Shown: positions 1 to 7,044, counted from the first letter of the stretch. The stretch: DNA of 15,262 nucleotides from Candidatus Woesearchaeota archaeon (GCA_016185875.1 JACPMS010000050.1:1-15262); one strand, 5' to 3'. The notes: a model not told the origin generated them from the sequence alone. Translations and numbers: made by a program.

Positions 1-1226
1 CAGACACAATGGACACTTTTGTTGACAGTTCATGGTATTTTTTGAGGTATTGCTCACCTAAATATGAAAAAGGGCATTTTGACAAAGAAGCTGCTGAATA
101 CTGGATGCCTGTCGACCAATATATAGGAGGTATAGAGCATGCAATCCTGCACTTGCTTTATGCAAGGTTTTTTACAAAGGCTTTGCGTGATTTAGGCTTG
201 GCAACAGTTGACGAGCCCTTTGCAAGGCTTTTAACTCAGGGAATGGTTACCAAGGATGGCGCAGCCATGAGCAAAAGCCATGGCAACGTTGTTGACCCTG
301 GCGAAATTAGCAGCAAATACGGGCCTGACACAGCAAGGCTGTTTATTTTGTTTGCAGCATTGCCTGAGAAGGAGCTGGAATGGAGCGATAAAGGGATCAA
401 TGGCTCATTCAGGTTCTTGAATAGAGTCTATAATTTAGTCAATGACAACATCCATAATATTTCATTAAAGCACTATGACGAGCACAAATTAAGCGACAGG
501 GACAAATATGTGTTAAGCAAGGCGCATTTAACAGTAAAAAATGTGACAGGGCATATTGAAAATTTTGAATTTAGCTTGGCAATCGGCAAAATAATGGAAT
601 TTGTTGATGTTTTGCAGAAATACAAGGAAAAGAGCAAAGAGGTTTTCGGGGAAGCGGTAAAAATTCTTGCTTTGATGATGCTTCCTTTCACTCCTCATTT
701 AAGCGAGGAACTCTGGCACATGATTAAAGGAGAGGGATTTGCCTCTTTGCAGGAATGGCCAGCCTATGATGAAAACAAGATTGACAAAAGGGCAGAGGCA
801 ATTGGAGTGCTTGTTGAAAACACAAGAAAAGACATTATTGAAATTTTAAGGCTTGCAAAGATAGAAAAGCCAAAAAAAATAATTTTGTTTGTGGCTGACA
901 AGTGGAAGTACGACTTTATGGATAAATTGAAGGAAGGGATGAAAGAAACAAGAAAAGCTTCTGAATTAATTAAAGCCCTGATGGCTACTGATTTAAAGAT
1001 CTACAGCCATGAAATAAATAAGCTTATGCCAAAGCTTTTGAATGACGAAACCAGGATTCCGGCAGTTATTTTAAGCCAGGAAGCTGAGTTTCATGCATTG
1101 AATGAAGCCTCCAAGGAATATGATGAGGAATTCAAATGCAATGTGGAGGTCATCATTGCTGAAAAATCTCAAGAGATTAAAGCTAGGCAGTCATTGCCGT
1201 CTAAAGCAGCTATTTTGGTTGAATAA
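1..1226 (+). CDS. leuS: Leucyl-tRNA synthetase, 3' part (5' end outside window)
   Basis: This class I synthetase attaches leucine to tRNA-Leu in the cytoplasm. The reading frame is open from the first base, so the gene is 5'-truncated by the window edge; HIGH motif and editing domain are not visible. The visible part starts with DTMDTFVDSSWYFLRY, a hallmark of the bacterial-type LeuRS core, followed by YIGGIEHAILHLLYARFF and the DTARLFILFAA helix. The ATP-binding KMSKS loop reads AMSKS (bases 264-278), with the first lysine replaced by alanine. An anticodon-binding helical domain follows (LALMMLPFTPHLSEELW). The last roughly 140 residues, from the VENTRKDIIEILRLAKIEKP segment to the LPSKAAILVE end, look like the archaeal LeuRS C-terminal extension rather than the short bacterial C-terminal domain. 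The stop lies one base from the stop of the convergent channel gene. Confidence 0.95.
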   Translation, partial: DTMDTFVDSSWYFLRYCSPKYEKGHFDKEAAEYWMPVDQYIGGIEHAILHLLYARFFTKALRDLGLATVDEPFARLLTQGMVTKDGAAMSKSHGNVVDPGEISSKYGPDTARLFILFAALPEKELEWSDKGINGSFRFLNRVYNLVNDNIHNISLKHYDEHKLSDRDKYVLSKAHLTVKNVTGHIENFEFSLAIGKIMEFVDVLQKYKEKSKEVFGEAVKILALMMLPFTPHLSEELWHMIKGEGFASLQEWPAYDENKIDKRAEAIGVLVENTRKDIIEILRLAKIEKPKKIILFVADKWKYDFMDKLKEGMKETRKASELIKALMATDLKIYSHEINKLMPKLLNDETRIPAVILSQEAEFHALNEASKEYDEEFKCNVEVIIAEKSQEIKARQSLPSKAAILVE

Positions 1227-1227
1227 T

Positions 1228-1674
1228 CTATCTTTTTCTGACGGATTTCTCGTATTCATTTACCAATTTTTCTGTCTCGAAGCCAAACGACTCCCTCAGT
1301 TTCTGCCATAATGTTGATGTATGGTGCCTTATCCTTATTTGTCCAAGCCTTTCCAGCCAGAATTCTTCTCTTACTTCCACAAAGTGCGAAGCGATAAGCG
1401 ACAATCCATACAATGCTATTCCAACACCGGCAAATGTATATAAAATGGTGAATATTTTCCCAAAGTCAGTTTTTGGAGCGAAATCGCCATATCCGACAGT
1501 TGTCAAAGTTGAAGAGGAAAAGTACAGTGCATCTATATAGCGCCATTTTTCTATGTAGTAATAAAAAGTTGCTCCGCCAAATAAAAGCAGCATTATAACT
1601 ATGATTACGTACAAAATCCTCCTGTGGTATTCTTTGTGCTTTTGGTTGAGAATCTCTTCTTCTTGAGAAACCAT
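1228..1674 (-). CDS. Two-helix potassium channel (Ion_trans_2 family)
   Basis: A 148-residue membrane protein predicted to form a tetrameric K+-selective pore. A hydrophobic helix spans about residues 19-40, followed by a pore loop with the canonical selectivity filter TVGYGD (59-64) and a second helix at about 73-97. The N-terminus is short and charged. The cytoplasmic tail of about 50 residues (REEFWLERLGQIRIRHH onward) is basic and helical and carries no RCK/TrkA_N nucleotide-binding domain, so this is a minimal KcsA/MthK-pore-like channel whose gating partner, if any, is elsewhere. The ATG start has a TATATATA box about 28 nt upstream. The filter makes the channel assignment firm; what gates it is unknown. 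Confidence 0.9.
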   Translation of the reverse strand: MVSQEEEILNQKHKEYHRRILYVIIVIMLLLFGGATFYYYIEKWRYIDALYFSSSTLTTVGYGDFAPKTDFGKIFTILYTFAGVGIALYGLSLIASHFVEVREEFWLERLGQIRIRHHTSTLWQKLRESFGFETEKLVNEYEKSVRKR

Positions 1675-1698
1675 TTTAGGAGCATTTGTTGCCGCAAT

Positions 1699-1706
1699 TA
1701 TATATA
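1699..1706 (-). promoter_or_regulatory. TATA-like box of the potassium channel gene
   Basis: TATATATA, centred about 28 nt upstream of the channel ATG (A at 1674) and read on the minus strand. The spacing fits an archaeal TBP site with transcription starting at or next to the ATG. Confidence 0.45.
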
Positions 1707-1785
1707 AACTTTGTGCTAATGCAACTTCAATATGAAAACAAAAACAATATAAACAAGAAGCACGTCCAATACACTATTTTCTGAC

Positions 1786-2907
1786 ATGAAGTATAAGATA
1801 GCTGTTTTTCCAGGAGATGGTGTAGGGCCGGAATTAATAGACGGAGGAATGAAGGTAATTGAGAAAGCAGCTGAGCTTGGCAAGTTCGAAATTGAATGGA
1901 TTAAGTACCCGCATGGAGCAGAGCATTACCTTGAGACAAAAGAAACATTAAACGACAAAACTTTGAAGGAAATAAAAAATTCGTGCAATGCAGTTTATTG
2001 CGGCACGTTTGATAACTCAATAAAAGAAATCGGCAATGTACCGAATTCCATAAGAAATTATTTTGACCAGTTTGCATGCCTAAGGCCTGTCAAGCTGATG
2101 CCAAGCGTTGAAAGCCCGTTGTCAGGCAAAACTCATGATGATATTGATTTTGTCGTCATAAGGGAAAACACAGAAGAATTCTATACTGGAGCTTCTGGCA
2201 GGGCTAAAAACGGAAAAAACAGGAATCGGCTGGAAATAGGCAAAAGCACGTTCAAAGCGAAATTGGGCATTGATGTAGAGGCAAGAGGCAGCGAAATATC
2301 CTATCATATGGGGATTTTAAGCAGGAGAGGATGCGAAAGGCTTGTCAGATATGCATTTGAATATGCAAAAATGAGAAATCTGAAAAAAATGACATTTGTT
2401 GACAATGCCAATATGATTGATTTCTACAGCTTCTGGCGCGAGAATGTCGACAGGGTTGCAAAGGAATACCAAAACATAGAATATGAGTTTAGCCTTATCG
2501 ATGCTGCTGTTATGAATTTTGTAAGGCAGCCTGAGAGGTACAAGGCAATTGTCGCTACAAACATGTTCGGCGACATTCTGAGCGATTTGGGTGCAGTAAT
2601 CCAGGGCGGGCTTGCATTTGCCGCGCAAGGCAGCATAAAGCCTGAAGGAATTTCAATGTTTGAGCCGGCTCACGGAAGCGCCAGCAAGCTGAAAGGGCAA
2701 AGCATTGTTAATCCAATTGCAGCAATATGGGCTGGCGCCTTGATGCTTGATAATATTGGGCAATCTAAGTCAAGCAGCTTGATAATCAAAGCTATAGAAT
2801 CCGTTTTAAAAGAAGGCAGGACCAGAACGCAGGACATAGGCGGCAATAACAGCACTGCTGAAATGTCAGACTCGATTACAGACAAGTTTATTGAAATACA
2901 TGATTAA
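1786..2907 (+). CDS. Isocitrate/isopropylmalate dehydrogenase family protein, catalytic Lys replaced
   Basis: A full-length (373 aa) beta-decarboxylating dehydrogenase of the IDH/IPMDH/homoisocitrate/tartrate DH family. Visible hallmarks are PGDGVGPE (9-16), substrate-carboxylate arginines R90, R100 and R126 (RENTE), metal-binding D239, D263 and D267 (GDILSD), the cofactor loop FEPAHGSA (292-299) and GGNNSTAEMSDSI near the end. In the cofactor loop the discriminator position is lysine (K301), as in NADP-dependent IDH, not the aspartate of NAD-dependent IPMDH; NADP use is therefore inferred. The usual VDKAN or VHKAN motif reads VDNAN (205-209), so the conserved catalytic lysine is N207. No leu or lysine-biosynthesis genes are adjacent and substrate is not assignable. 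The gene overlaps the NMD3-like start by up to 8 nt, suggesting cotranscription. Confidence 0.88.
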   Translation: MKYKIAVFPGDGVGPELIDGGMKVIEKAAELGKFEIEWIKYPHGAEHYLETKETLNDKTLKEIKNSCNAVYCGTFDNSIKEIGNVPNSIRNYFDQFACLRPVKLMPSVESPLSGKTHDDIDFVVIRENTEEFYTGASGRAKNGKNRNRLEIGKSTFKAKLGIDVEARGSEISYHMGILSRRGCERLVRYAFEYAKMRNLKKMTFVDNANMIDFYSFWRENVDRVAKEYQNIEYEFSLIDAAVMNFVRQPERYKAIVATNMFGDILSDLGAVIQGGLAFAAQGSIKPEGISMFEPAHGSASKLKGQSIVNPIAAIWAGALMLDNIGQSKSSSLIIKAIESVLKEGRTRTQDIGGNNSTAEMSDSITDKFIEIHD

Positions 2908-3340
2908 AATGAATTTGCCAAGAGCAGATTATTACCAAGGAATACTGCAGCTTAGGGATGTTAATGATGAGATAGTCAGTTTTGTAAGAAATCAAATCAA
3001 AAAAAGAAGCGATGTTGCCGTAACAAAGACAATAAAGCTTTCCGATGGATTTGACCTTTACATCACTTCTCAAAAATTTATCAGGATGCTGGGCAAAAAG
3101 CTGAAAGACAGCTTTGGCGGCGAGCTGAAAATAAGCTCAAGGCTGCATACAAAAAGCAGGACGGGAAAAGATCTCTACAGGGTCAACGTGCTCTTCAGAT
3201 TGTCAAAATACAAAAAGGGGGATATTATACCTGTAAGGGGGGATCGCGTCAGGCTAATACGCATTGGCAAGAGGATATTTGCAAGAAACATGAAAACCGG
3301 AAAAAAAGTGACAATAAGGAGCATAGATTTACCTCGCTAG
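2900..3340 (+). CDS. Short NMD3-like protein (no zinc-ribbon N-terminus)
   Basis: About 146 residues resembling the central and C-terminal part of the archaeal/eukaryotic NMD3 family, which in eukaryotes is an adaptor on the 60S ribosomal subunit. Recognisable segments are YYQGILQLRDVNDEIVSFV, the DGFDLYITSQKFIRML and FGGELKISSRLHTKSR stretches, and a basic beta-rich tail. The CxxC zinc ribbons that begin full-length NMD3 are absent and no upstream room exists for them, because the preceding gene runs to 2907. Starts are possible at TTG 2891, ATG 2900 and ATG 2909; ATG 2900 overlaps the previous stop by 8 nt and ATG 2909 would sit just after it. A ribosome-related RNA- or protein-binding role is inferred. 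The 3' end overlaps convergent DUF460 by 12 bp. Confidence 0.75.
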   Translation: MIKMNLPRADYYQGILQLRDVNDEIVSFVRNQIKKRSDVAVTKTIKLSDGFDLYITSQKFIRMLGKKLKDSFGGELKISSRLHTKSRTGKDLYRVNVLFRLSKYKKGDIIPVRGDRVRLIRIGKRIFARNMKTGKKVTIRSIDLPR

Positions 3341-4498
3341 CTGCTCTTTCTCTTTTTTGTAGTCATCAATGATTTTCTTGACCCAGTTTGATTTATTCTT
3401 CTCAATTTCGAAGTGTTTTTTCTCTGCAAATCCGAAATATTTGTCCTCTTCAATCTGGAGGCTTTTTGCGCTGATAAATAAAAAGGGAAGCTCGTTTTCA
3501 ATCTTTTTGCTGACAGGCTCTTTATTGACAATGATAAAAACTTTGTTTCTCAGCAGTTCTATGACTCCGGCGCTTGCGATATTCGGGTTGCCGACAAGAA
3601 GCATGTCATTTCTTTGTATATGGAGGATTTTATTTTTGAAATTAAATTCCTTTATGCCCAATGTGTCAAGCTTCTTTAATATGTGAAAATTATTTATGCT
3701 TGATAGTATATTGTTCAGCCTTCTTATTACCGATTTAAATTGATTGATATCACTATCTTTCACTTTGATCAGATTCTCAAGAAAATTTATTCTTTGCCCT
3801 CTGAAGTCAGGAGCCTTTCTATCGGCAGCTTTTGTATTTTGCATCCTGATTTGCTTTTCTAAATCGCTTATTCTTTTCCTTAAGCTGCTGTTGTAGAGTT
3901 TAACGGTGTTTATTTCCTTTTCATGCCTTTTTAGCCTATCATGCAGCTTTAAGAAATCAGATTCGTTCAAGATTTTATCGGCAATAACCTTATCAATTAT
4001 TTGGTCTTCCTCATCCTTTTTCTCAATTATGCTGACAGCGCTTTTTATGCTTACTTTCTTTGTAATGACAAGTTCCTTTATCTTGTTGCTGATGCTGTGC
4101 TTCCTGTTCCCTTTAACAAAAAAGTCTATCTTGTCCAGCAATGGTTTTGCTGACTTGTAAGCGAACAGTGCAGACGCCAAGGCATCGCTTTGATGCTCGT
4201 CTTTAAAATCAAAATCATTTGTCATGCTTCTTTTTTCATCAACTTTGAGGTCCTCCTCAGGGCTAATTCTCTTAGCGCCAAGCTTTGCTGCAAACGCCTC
4301 TACAAGCCCGGGGATCTTTGCCTTGTCTGTGCCAACCAAAACAGTCTTGCCAAGTTTTATCGTTTCAGAAATAAGCATGCTCAAATCAAGCTGTTTTGAG
4401 GATTTCATGCAAATTAAGTTGCCTTCAATGTCAAGCACCGCATATCCTGCAGTCGTGCCTGGGTCTATGCCTACAATGAGCAGTTTCTTGTCTTCCAT
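3329..4498 (-). CDS. DUF460 protein (RuvC/RNase H-like fold plus coiled coil)
   Basis: A 389-residue archaeal protein of the DUF460 family. The N-terminal domain (1-115) has an RNase H/RuvC-like signature: VGIDPGTTAGYAVLD (9-23) with D12, then VGTDK with D58, and DEHQSDALASALFAY (100-114) with acidic residues spaced as in the third RNase H acidic site. The middle (about 180-235) is highly charged and coiled-coil-like. A C-terminal domain (about 250-389) contains alternating hydrophobic strands. Family members are widespread in archaea and proposed to be nucleases or nucleic-acid binding proteins; biochemical function is not established to my knowledge. A TTTAAATA box lies about 28 nt upstream of the ATG, divergent from the ribK promoter. 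Confidence 0.85.
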   Translation of the reverse strand: MEDKKLLIVGIDPGTTAGYAVLDIEGNLICMKSSKQLDLSMLISETIKLGKTVLVGTDKAKIPGLVEAFAAKLGAKRISPEEDLKVDEKRSMTNDFDFKDEHQSDALASALFAYKSAKPLLDKIDFFVKGNRKHSISNKIKELVITKKVSIKSAVSIIEKKDEEDQIIDKVIADKILNESDFLKLHDRLKRHEKEINTVKLYNSSLRKRISDLEKQIRMQNTKAADRKAPDFRGQRINFLENLIKVKDSDINQFKSVIRRLNNILSSINNFHILKKLDTLGIKEFNFKNKILHIQRNDMLLVGNPNIASAGVIELLRNKVFIIVNKEPVSKKIENELPFLFISAKSLQIEEDKYFGFAEKKHFEIEKNKSNWVKKIIDDYKKEKEQLAR

Positions 4499-4522
4499 CT
4501 AAGTAATGGCAAGGCCTAGGCA

Positions 4523-4530
4523 TTTAAATA
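4523..4530 (-). promoter_or_regulatory. TATA-like box of the DUF460 gene
   Basis: TTTAAATA, near-palindromic, centred 28 nt before the DUF460 ATG (A at 4498). It lies about 23 bp from the TATA-like box of the divergent riboflavin cluster, so the two promoters are back to back in a 74-bp gap. Confidence 0.45.
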
Positions 4531-4544
4531 GTTTTGCGCCAAAA

Positions 4545-4554
4545 TCTTTATAAG
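4545..4554 (+). promoter_or_regulatory. TATA-like box of the riboflavin cluster
   Basis: TCTTTATAAG, centred about 24 nt upstream of the ribK ATG at 4573. This spacing supports a leaderless mRNA starting at ATG 4573, and argues against the in-frame TTG at 4534, which lies upstream of the box. Confidence 0.5.
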
Positions 4555-4572
4555 CAAAATTGCGTTTCTAAA

Positions 4573-4971
4573 ATGGCGATGGGTAGTAAGCACACAATTT
4601 TAGATGGCTGCATAGTTCGCGGCTTGGGGGAAGGGGCTTTCTTTATGTCCATGCACCATTATCAAAAAGAAATTAAAAAAAAGCTCGGGTTTAAAGCTTA
4701 CCCCGGCACATTAAATCTGAAAGTCAATAAAAAACAGATTGATTTATTAAAAAAAATAAATTCAATAACAATTGTCGGTTTCAAAAAAGATAATAAAACG
4801 TTTGGCGGGGCGGATTGCTACAAGGCAAAAATCAAAAGCATAAATGGCTCAATTATCGTTCCTCATTTGACAAAGCATAAGGATGTGATTGAGTTTATTG
4901 CGCCTGTTCATTTGAAATCAGAATTAAAACTCAAAGACGGGGACAGAATAAAGGTTGAATTAATAAAATGA
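4573..4971 (+). CDS. ribK: CTP-dependent riboflavin kinase (archaeal RibK, DUF120)
   Basis: Phosphorylates riboflavin to FMN using CTP, the archaeal replacement for bacterial RibF. The 132-residue product (MJ0056 is of similar size) has the glycine-rich nucleotide loop RGLGEG (16-21), the PGTLN metal-binding motif (44-48), FGGADCYKAKI in the middle, the IEFIAPVHLK segment and the terminal LKDGDRIKVE. There is no N-terminal winged-helix extension, which some archaeal homologues have. ATG 4573 was chosen over upstream TTG 4534 because homology begins near ILDGCIVRGLGEG and the TATA-like box lies between them; ATG 4579 is also possible. The stop TGA overlaps the next ATG (ATGA), so translation of the two is probably coupled. 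Confidence 0.92.
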   Translation: MAMGSKHTILDGCIVRGLGEGAFFMSMHHYQKEIKKKLGFKAYPGTLNLKVNKKQIDLLKKINSITIVGFKKDNKTFGGADCYKAKIKSINGSIIVPHLTKHKDVIEFIAPVHLKSELKLKDGDRIKVELIK

Positions 4972-5312
4972 ACAATGAGTATCTCAATAAAATGACAAAA
5001 TTGCTAAGTCAAGCTCGGTCTGGACTAGCTCGTACACACCGGTTAGAATTCAAAAATTGTTTTGGAGCTATTGCTGGCTATGTTGATGGTCACATATTCG
5101 TCTCATGTGGGAAGTTTGGAGTCGCTCTTAGGCTCCCGCCAGAAACTCTTGATAATGTATTCAAAGAGAAGGGCGTGAAGCATTTGAAATATTTTCCTAA
5201 CGGCCATGTAAAAAAGGAATATGCTGTACTCCCTAAGCGAATAATAAAAAGCAAACAACGGTTTAAAGGACTTATAGATAGAAGTATAAAATACGCATTA
5301 TTATCTCTGTAA
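4968..5312 (+). CDS. TfoX N-terminal domain-like protein
   Basis: A 114-residue protein matching the TfoX N-terminal domain: a CFGAIAGYVDGHIFVSC core (31-47), corresponding to the usual MFGGxGxYxxGxxFA pattern, then VALRLPPET (52-60), the KYFPNGH segment (74-80) and EYAVLPKRII (84-93). The TfoX domain is known from the bacterial competence regulator Sxy/TfoX, but stand-alone domains are common and mostly of unknown role. Its ATG overlaps the ribK stop by 4 nt and ribC follows after 34 bp, so it is embedded in the riboflavin cluster. A link to flavin metabolism is only contextual. The domain call is good; the function is unknown. Confidence 0.72.
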   Translation: MNNEYLNKMTKLLSQARSGLARTHRLEFKNCFGAIAGYVDGHIFVSCGKFGVALRLPPETLDNVFKEKGVKHLKYFPNGHVKKEYAVLPKRIIKSKQRFKGLIDRSIKYALLSL

Positions 5313-5346
5313 TCATATTGTTGAAAAATAATCGGAAATAATTGAA

Positions 5347-5808
5347 ATGAAAATAGGCGTAGCAGATACAACTTTTGCAAGGGTTGACATGGCAAGGTTC
5401 GCTGTAGATACCATAAAAAACAATTCCAATGCAAAAATAGCAAGATACACTGTCCCGGGCTTCAAGGACCTGCCTGTGGCGTGCAAGAAGCTGATTGAGG
5501 AAGACAAATGCGACATTGTCATTGCTTTGGGAATGGCCGGCCAAAAGCCAATTGACAAGCAGTGCGCTCATGAGGCTGCTATGGGCTTGCAGGCAGTTCA
5601 ATTAATGACTAACAAGCACATTCTTGAAGTTTTTGTGCATATGGACGAAGCAAAAACAGAAAAGGAGATATATAACATAGCTAAAAACAGGGCTGAAAAG
5701 CACGCATTAAATGCTTTGGCCCTGCTGAAAGGCAAGACATCACTTGCAAAATATGCTGGCATGGGCAGAAGGCAGGGCAAGCAAGATGAAGGCCCTATAA
5801 AGGCGTGA
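5347..5808 (+). CDS. ribC: Riboflavin synthase, archaeal type
   Basis: Catalyses the dismutation of two 6,7-dimethyl-8-ribityllumazine molecules to riboflavin and the diaminopyrimidine. The 153-residue product belongs to the archaeal pentameric family (MJ1184-like), which is related to lumazine synthase and unrelated to bacterial RibE. Recognisable segments are MKIGVADTTFARVDMARFA at the start, YTVPGFKDLPVACKKL (39-54), DIVIALGMAG (56-65) and HEAAMGLQAVQLMTNKHILE (74-93, ligand-site helix). The length is normal. It follows the TfoX-like gene by 34 bp and precedes ribH by 16 bp, so substrate-producing and substrate-consuming enzymes are cotranscribed. Confidence 0.93.
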   Translation: MKIGVADTTFARVDMARFAVDTIKNNSNAKIARYTVPGFKDLPVACKKLIEEDKCDIVIALGMAGQKPIDKQCAHEAAMGLQAVQLMTNKHILEVFVHMDEAKTEKEIYNIAKNRAEKHALNALALLKGKTSLAKYAGMGRRQGKQDEGPIKA

Positions 5809-5813
5809 AATCC

Positions 5814-5819
5814 AGAGGT
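5814..5819 (+). promoter_or_regulatory. Ribosome binding site of ribH
   Basis: AGAGGT, five nt before the ribH ATG at 5825, in the 16-bp gap after the ribC stop. It fixes the ribH start and shows that internal genes of this cluster use Shine-Dalgarno initiation. Confidence 0.5.
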
Positions 5820-5824
5820 TTGTA

Positions 5825-6232
5825 ATGGCAGAAAAACTAGGCATGGTTGTTTCGCAATTTAATCATGAAATAACAGGCGAGATGAGCAAAAAAGCCCAGC
5901 AAAGAGCAAAAGAGATAGGGGCTAAAATTGTTAAGATAGTGGAAGTGCCTGGCTCTTATGAAATACCATTGGCTGTAAAGGAATTGCTGAAAGACAAAAG
6001 TGTGGAAGGAGTCATTACAATTGGTACAATCATCAAAGGCGGCACAGACCATGACATGGTTATAGCGCATGCCATAGCAAGAAAGCTCATGGACTTGTCA
6101 TGCGAATATTCCAAGCCAGTTTCTCTTGGAATTTCTGGCCCAAATATAACATGGCAGCAGAGCGAGAAAAGGATTGACGAGTATGCACTAAGGGCTGTTG
6201 ACAGCGTTGTGAAGATGCTGAGGAAGGCTTAA
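5825..6232 (+). CDS. ribH: 6,7-dimethyl-8-ribityllumazine synthase
   Basis: Condenses 5-amino-6-ribitylaminouracil with 3,4-dihydroxy-2-butanone 4-phosphate to lumazine, the substrate of the preceding riboflavin synthase. The 135-residue length is usual for archaeal enzymes. Key sites are visible: the ring-stacking aromatic in VSQFNHEIT (F12), VPGSYEIPLA (41-50), TIGTIIKGGTDHD (65-77) with the general acid/base histidine H76, and the ISGPNITWQQSEKR segment. It is the last gene of the cluster and its stop overlaps the convergent gene's stop by 4 bp. DHBP synthase and GTP-cyclohydrolase steps are not in this window. Confidence 0.95.
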   Translation: MAEKLGMVVSQFNHEITGEMSKKAQQRAKEIGAKIVKIVEVPGSYEIPLAVKELLKDKSVEGVITIGTIIKGGTDHDMVIAHAIARKLMDLSCEYSKPVSLGISGPNITWQQSEKRIDEYALRAVDSVVKMLRKA

Positions 6233-6933
6233 AAAAACTTCCCCAAAGGAGTTTCCAATTTCCTAATCTTTTTGGGCTTTGTAAGTTTTCTTATATTTTC
6301 CTGCTCCATTAAAGAATTCAAAAACATTCTTCTCGTCTTCTTATTCAAAATATTATGCTCAATCATCTCCGCGAGCTCAGCTGGCTTTAAGCCAGAATTC
6401 TTTAGAATAACACTTAATCTTTCCACATTTGTTTTCTTGAATTCTTTTACAATGTTGTCATTACTTAGAATATTTGATAAAAATTCCTTTCTGGAATTTG
6501 ATGTAAATGAGTCATTAACCAGAAATTTTGCAAGTTTTGCAGGTTCGCTTAAAAGCAGGAACTTTGTTAATTGCAGCGTCCTTATTATATCATTCCTGTA
6601 ATATTGGGTGTCTAGCTGCTCGATAACATCATAAAGGATGTTCTCAAATTCAATAACCTCCACTTCTCTTTGGTTGAATTCTCTTGTAATCTCGGCTTTT
6701 CTTGACTTCGGCACAGCCCCGAGTATTAATATTCTTTTTATTTTCTGTTTTTGGATTGAGAATTGCCTAACATGGCTGTTTATTGTCTCTTCAATAGCCT
6801 CATCATCAAATTTTTCATCGACAATTCTATTGATTGATTTGCTCAGGTTTGTTGTTTCTGGGATGTTATTAGTTATAGAGCAGCTTACTTCTATATGAAA
6901 AACCTCATTTACCTTGTCTTTGTCAAACTTCAA
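6229..6933 (-). CDS. Unrecognised protein; body of a gene with an in-frame stop near its start
   Basis: The 234-residue open frame begins at a TTG, but coding-like sequence continues upstream in the same frame (see 6934-7038). No family is recognised with confidence. The first 100 residues alternate hydrophobic strands (EVFHIEVSCSI, KIKRILILGA) and end in EVEVIEFENILYDVI. The rest is helical, with a possible helix-turn-helix-like stretch (SVILKNSGLKPAELAEMIEH). The strand pattern with KDAGILAL upstream and HIEVSCS recalls a degenerate PD-(D/E)xK nuclease fold, in which the catalytic lysine would be missing; this is a guess. It is convergent with ribH (4-bp overlap). If TTG 6933 is the real start, the first predicted strand is lost. 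Confidence 0.6.
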   Translation of the reverse strand: MKFDKDKVNEVFHIEVSCSITNNIPETTNLSKSINRIVDEKFDDEAIEETINSHVRQFSIQKQKIKRILILGAVPKSRKAEITREFNQREVEVIEFENILYDVIEQLDTQYYRNDIIRTLQLTKFLLLSEPAKLAKFLVNDSFTSNSRKEFLSNILSNDNIVKEFKKTNVERLSVILKNSGLKPAELAEMIEHNILNKKTRRMFLNSLMEQENIRKLTKPKKIRKLETPLGKFF

Positions 6934-7038
6934 AGCGAGAATTCCTGCATCTTTGTTGCTGCTGGTCTTGATATTGTTAATCGTAAAAAGCCCCTTTTTG
7001 TTGTATTAGTAATTAACTATCTCTTTTTCAGCGCTCAT
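6934..7038 (-). other. 5' segment of the preceding gene, interrupted by TAA
   Basis: ATG at 7038 opens MSAEKEIVNY, then TAA at 7008-7006, then 24 further sense codons (YNKKGLFTINNIKTSS and on to AGILAL) that join the downstream ORF at 6933 without a frame change. The ATG lies exactly 35 codons upstream of the TTG at 6933. An AGGGGG purine run sits 6 nt before this ATG and a CCTTATAAAC box about 40 nt before it. This looks like the true gene start with a nonsense codon at position 11. A point mutation, an assembly error or recoding could explain it; other genes here end with TAA in the ordinary way. Confidence 0.6.
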
Positions 7039-7044
7039 AACCAG

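Noticed and set aside
4523..4554. FMN riboswitch ahead of the riboflavin cluster
   Set aside because: The gap to ribK is too short and the transcript appears leaderless, leaving no room for an aptamer.
4534..4572. N-terminal extension of ribK from TTG 4534
   Set aside because: It lies upstream of the likely TATA-like box, shows no family similarity, and ATG 4573 gives the usual RibK length.
7006..7008. TAA reassigned to an amino acid in this organism
   Set aside because: Many other genes in the window, including leuS, ribH, rtcA-region and PEGA genes, end at TAA exactly where their families end.
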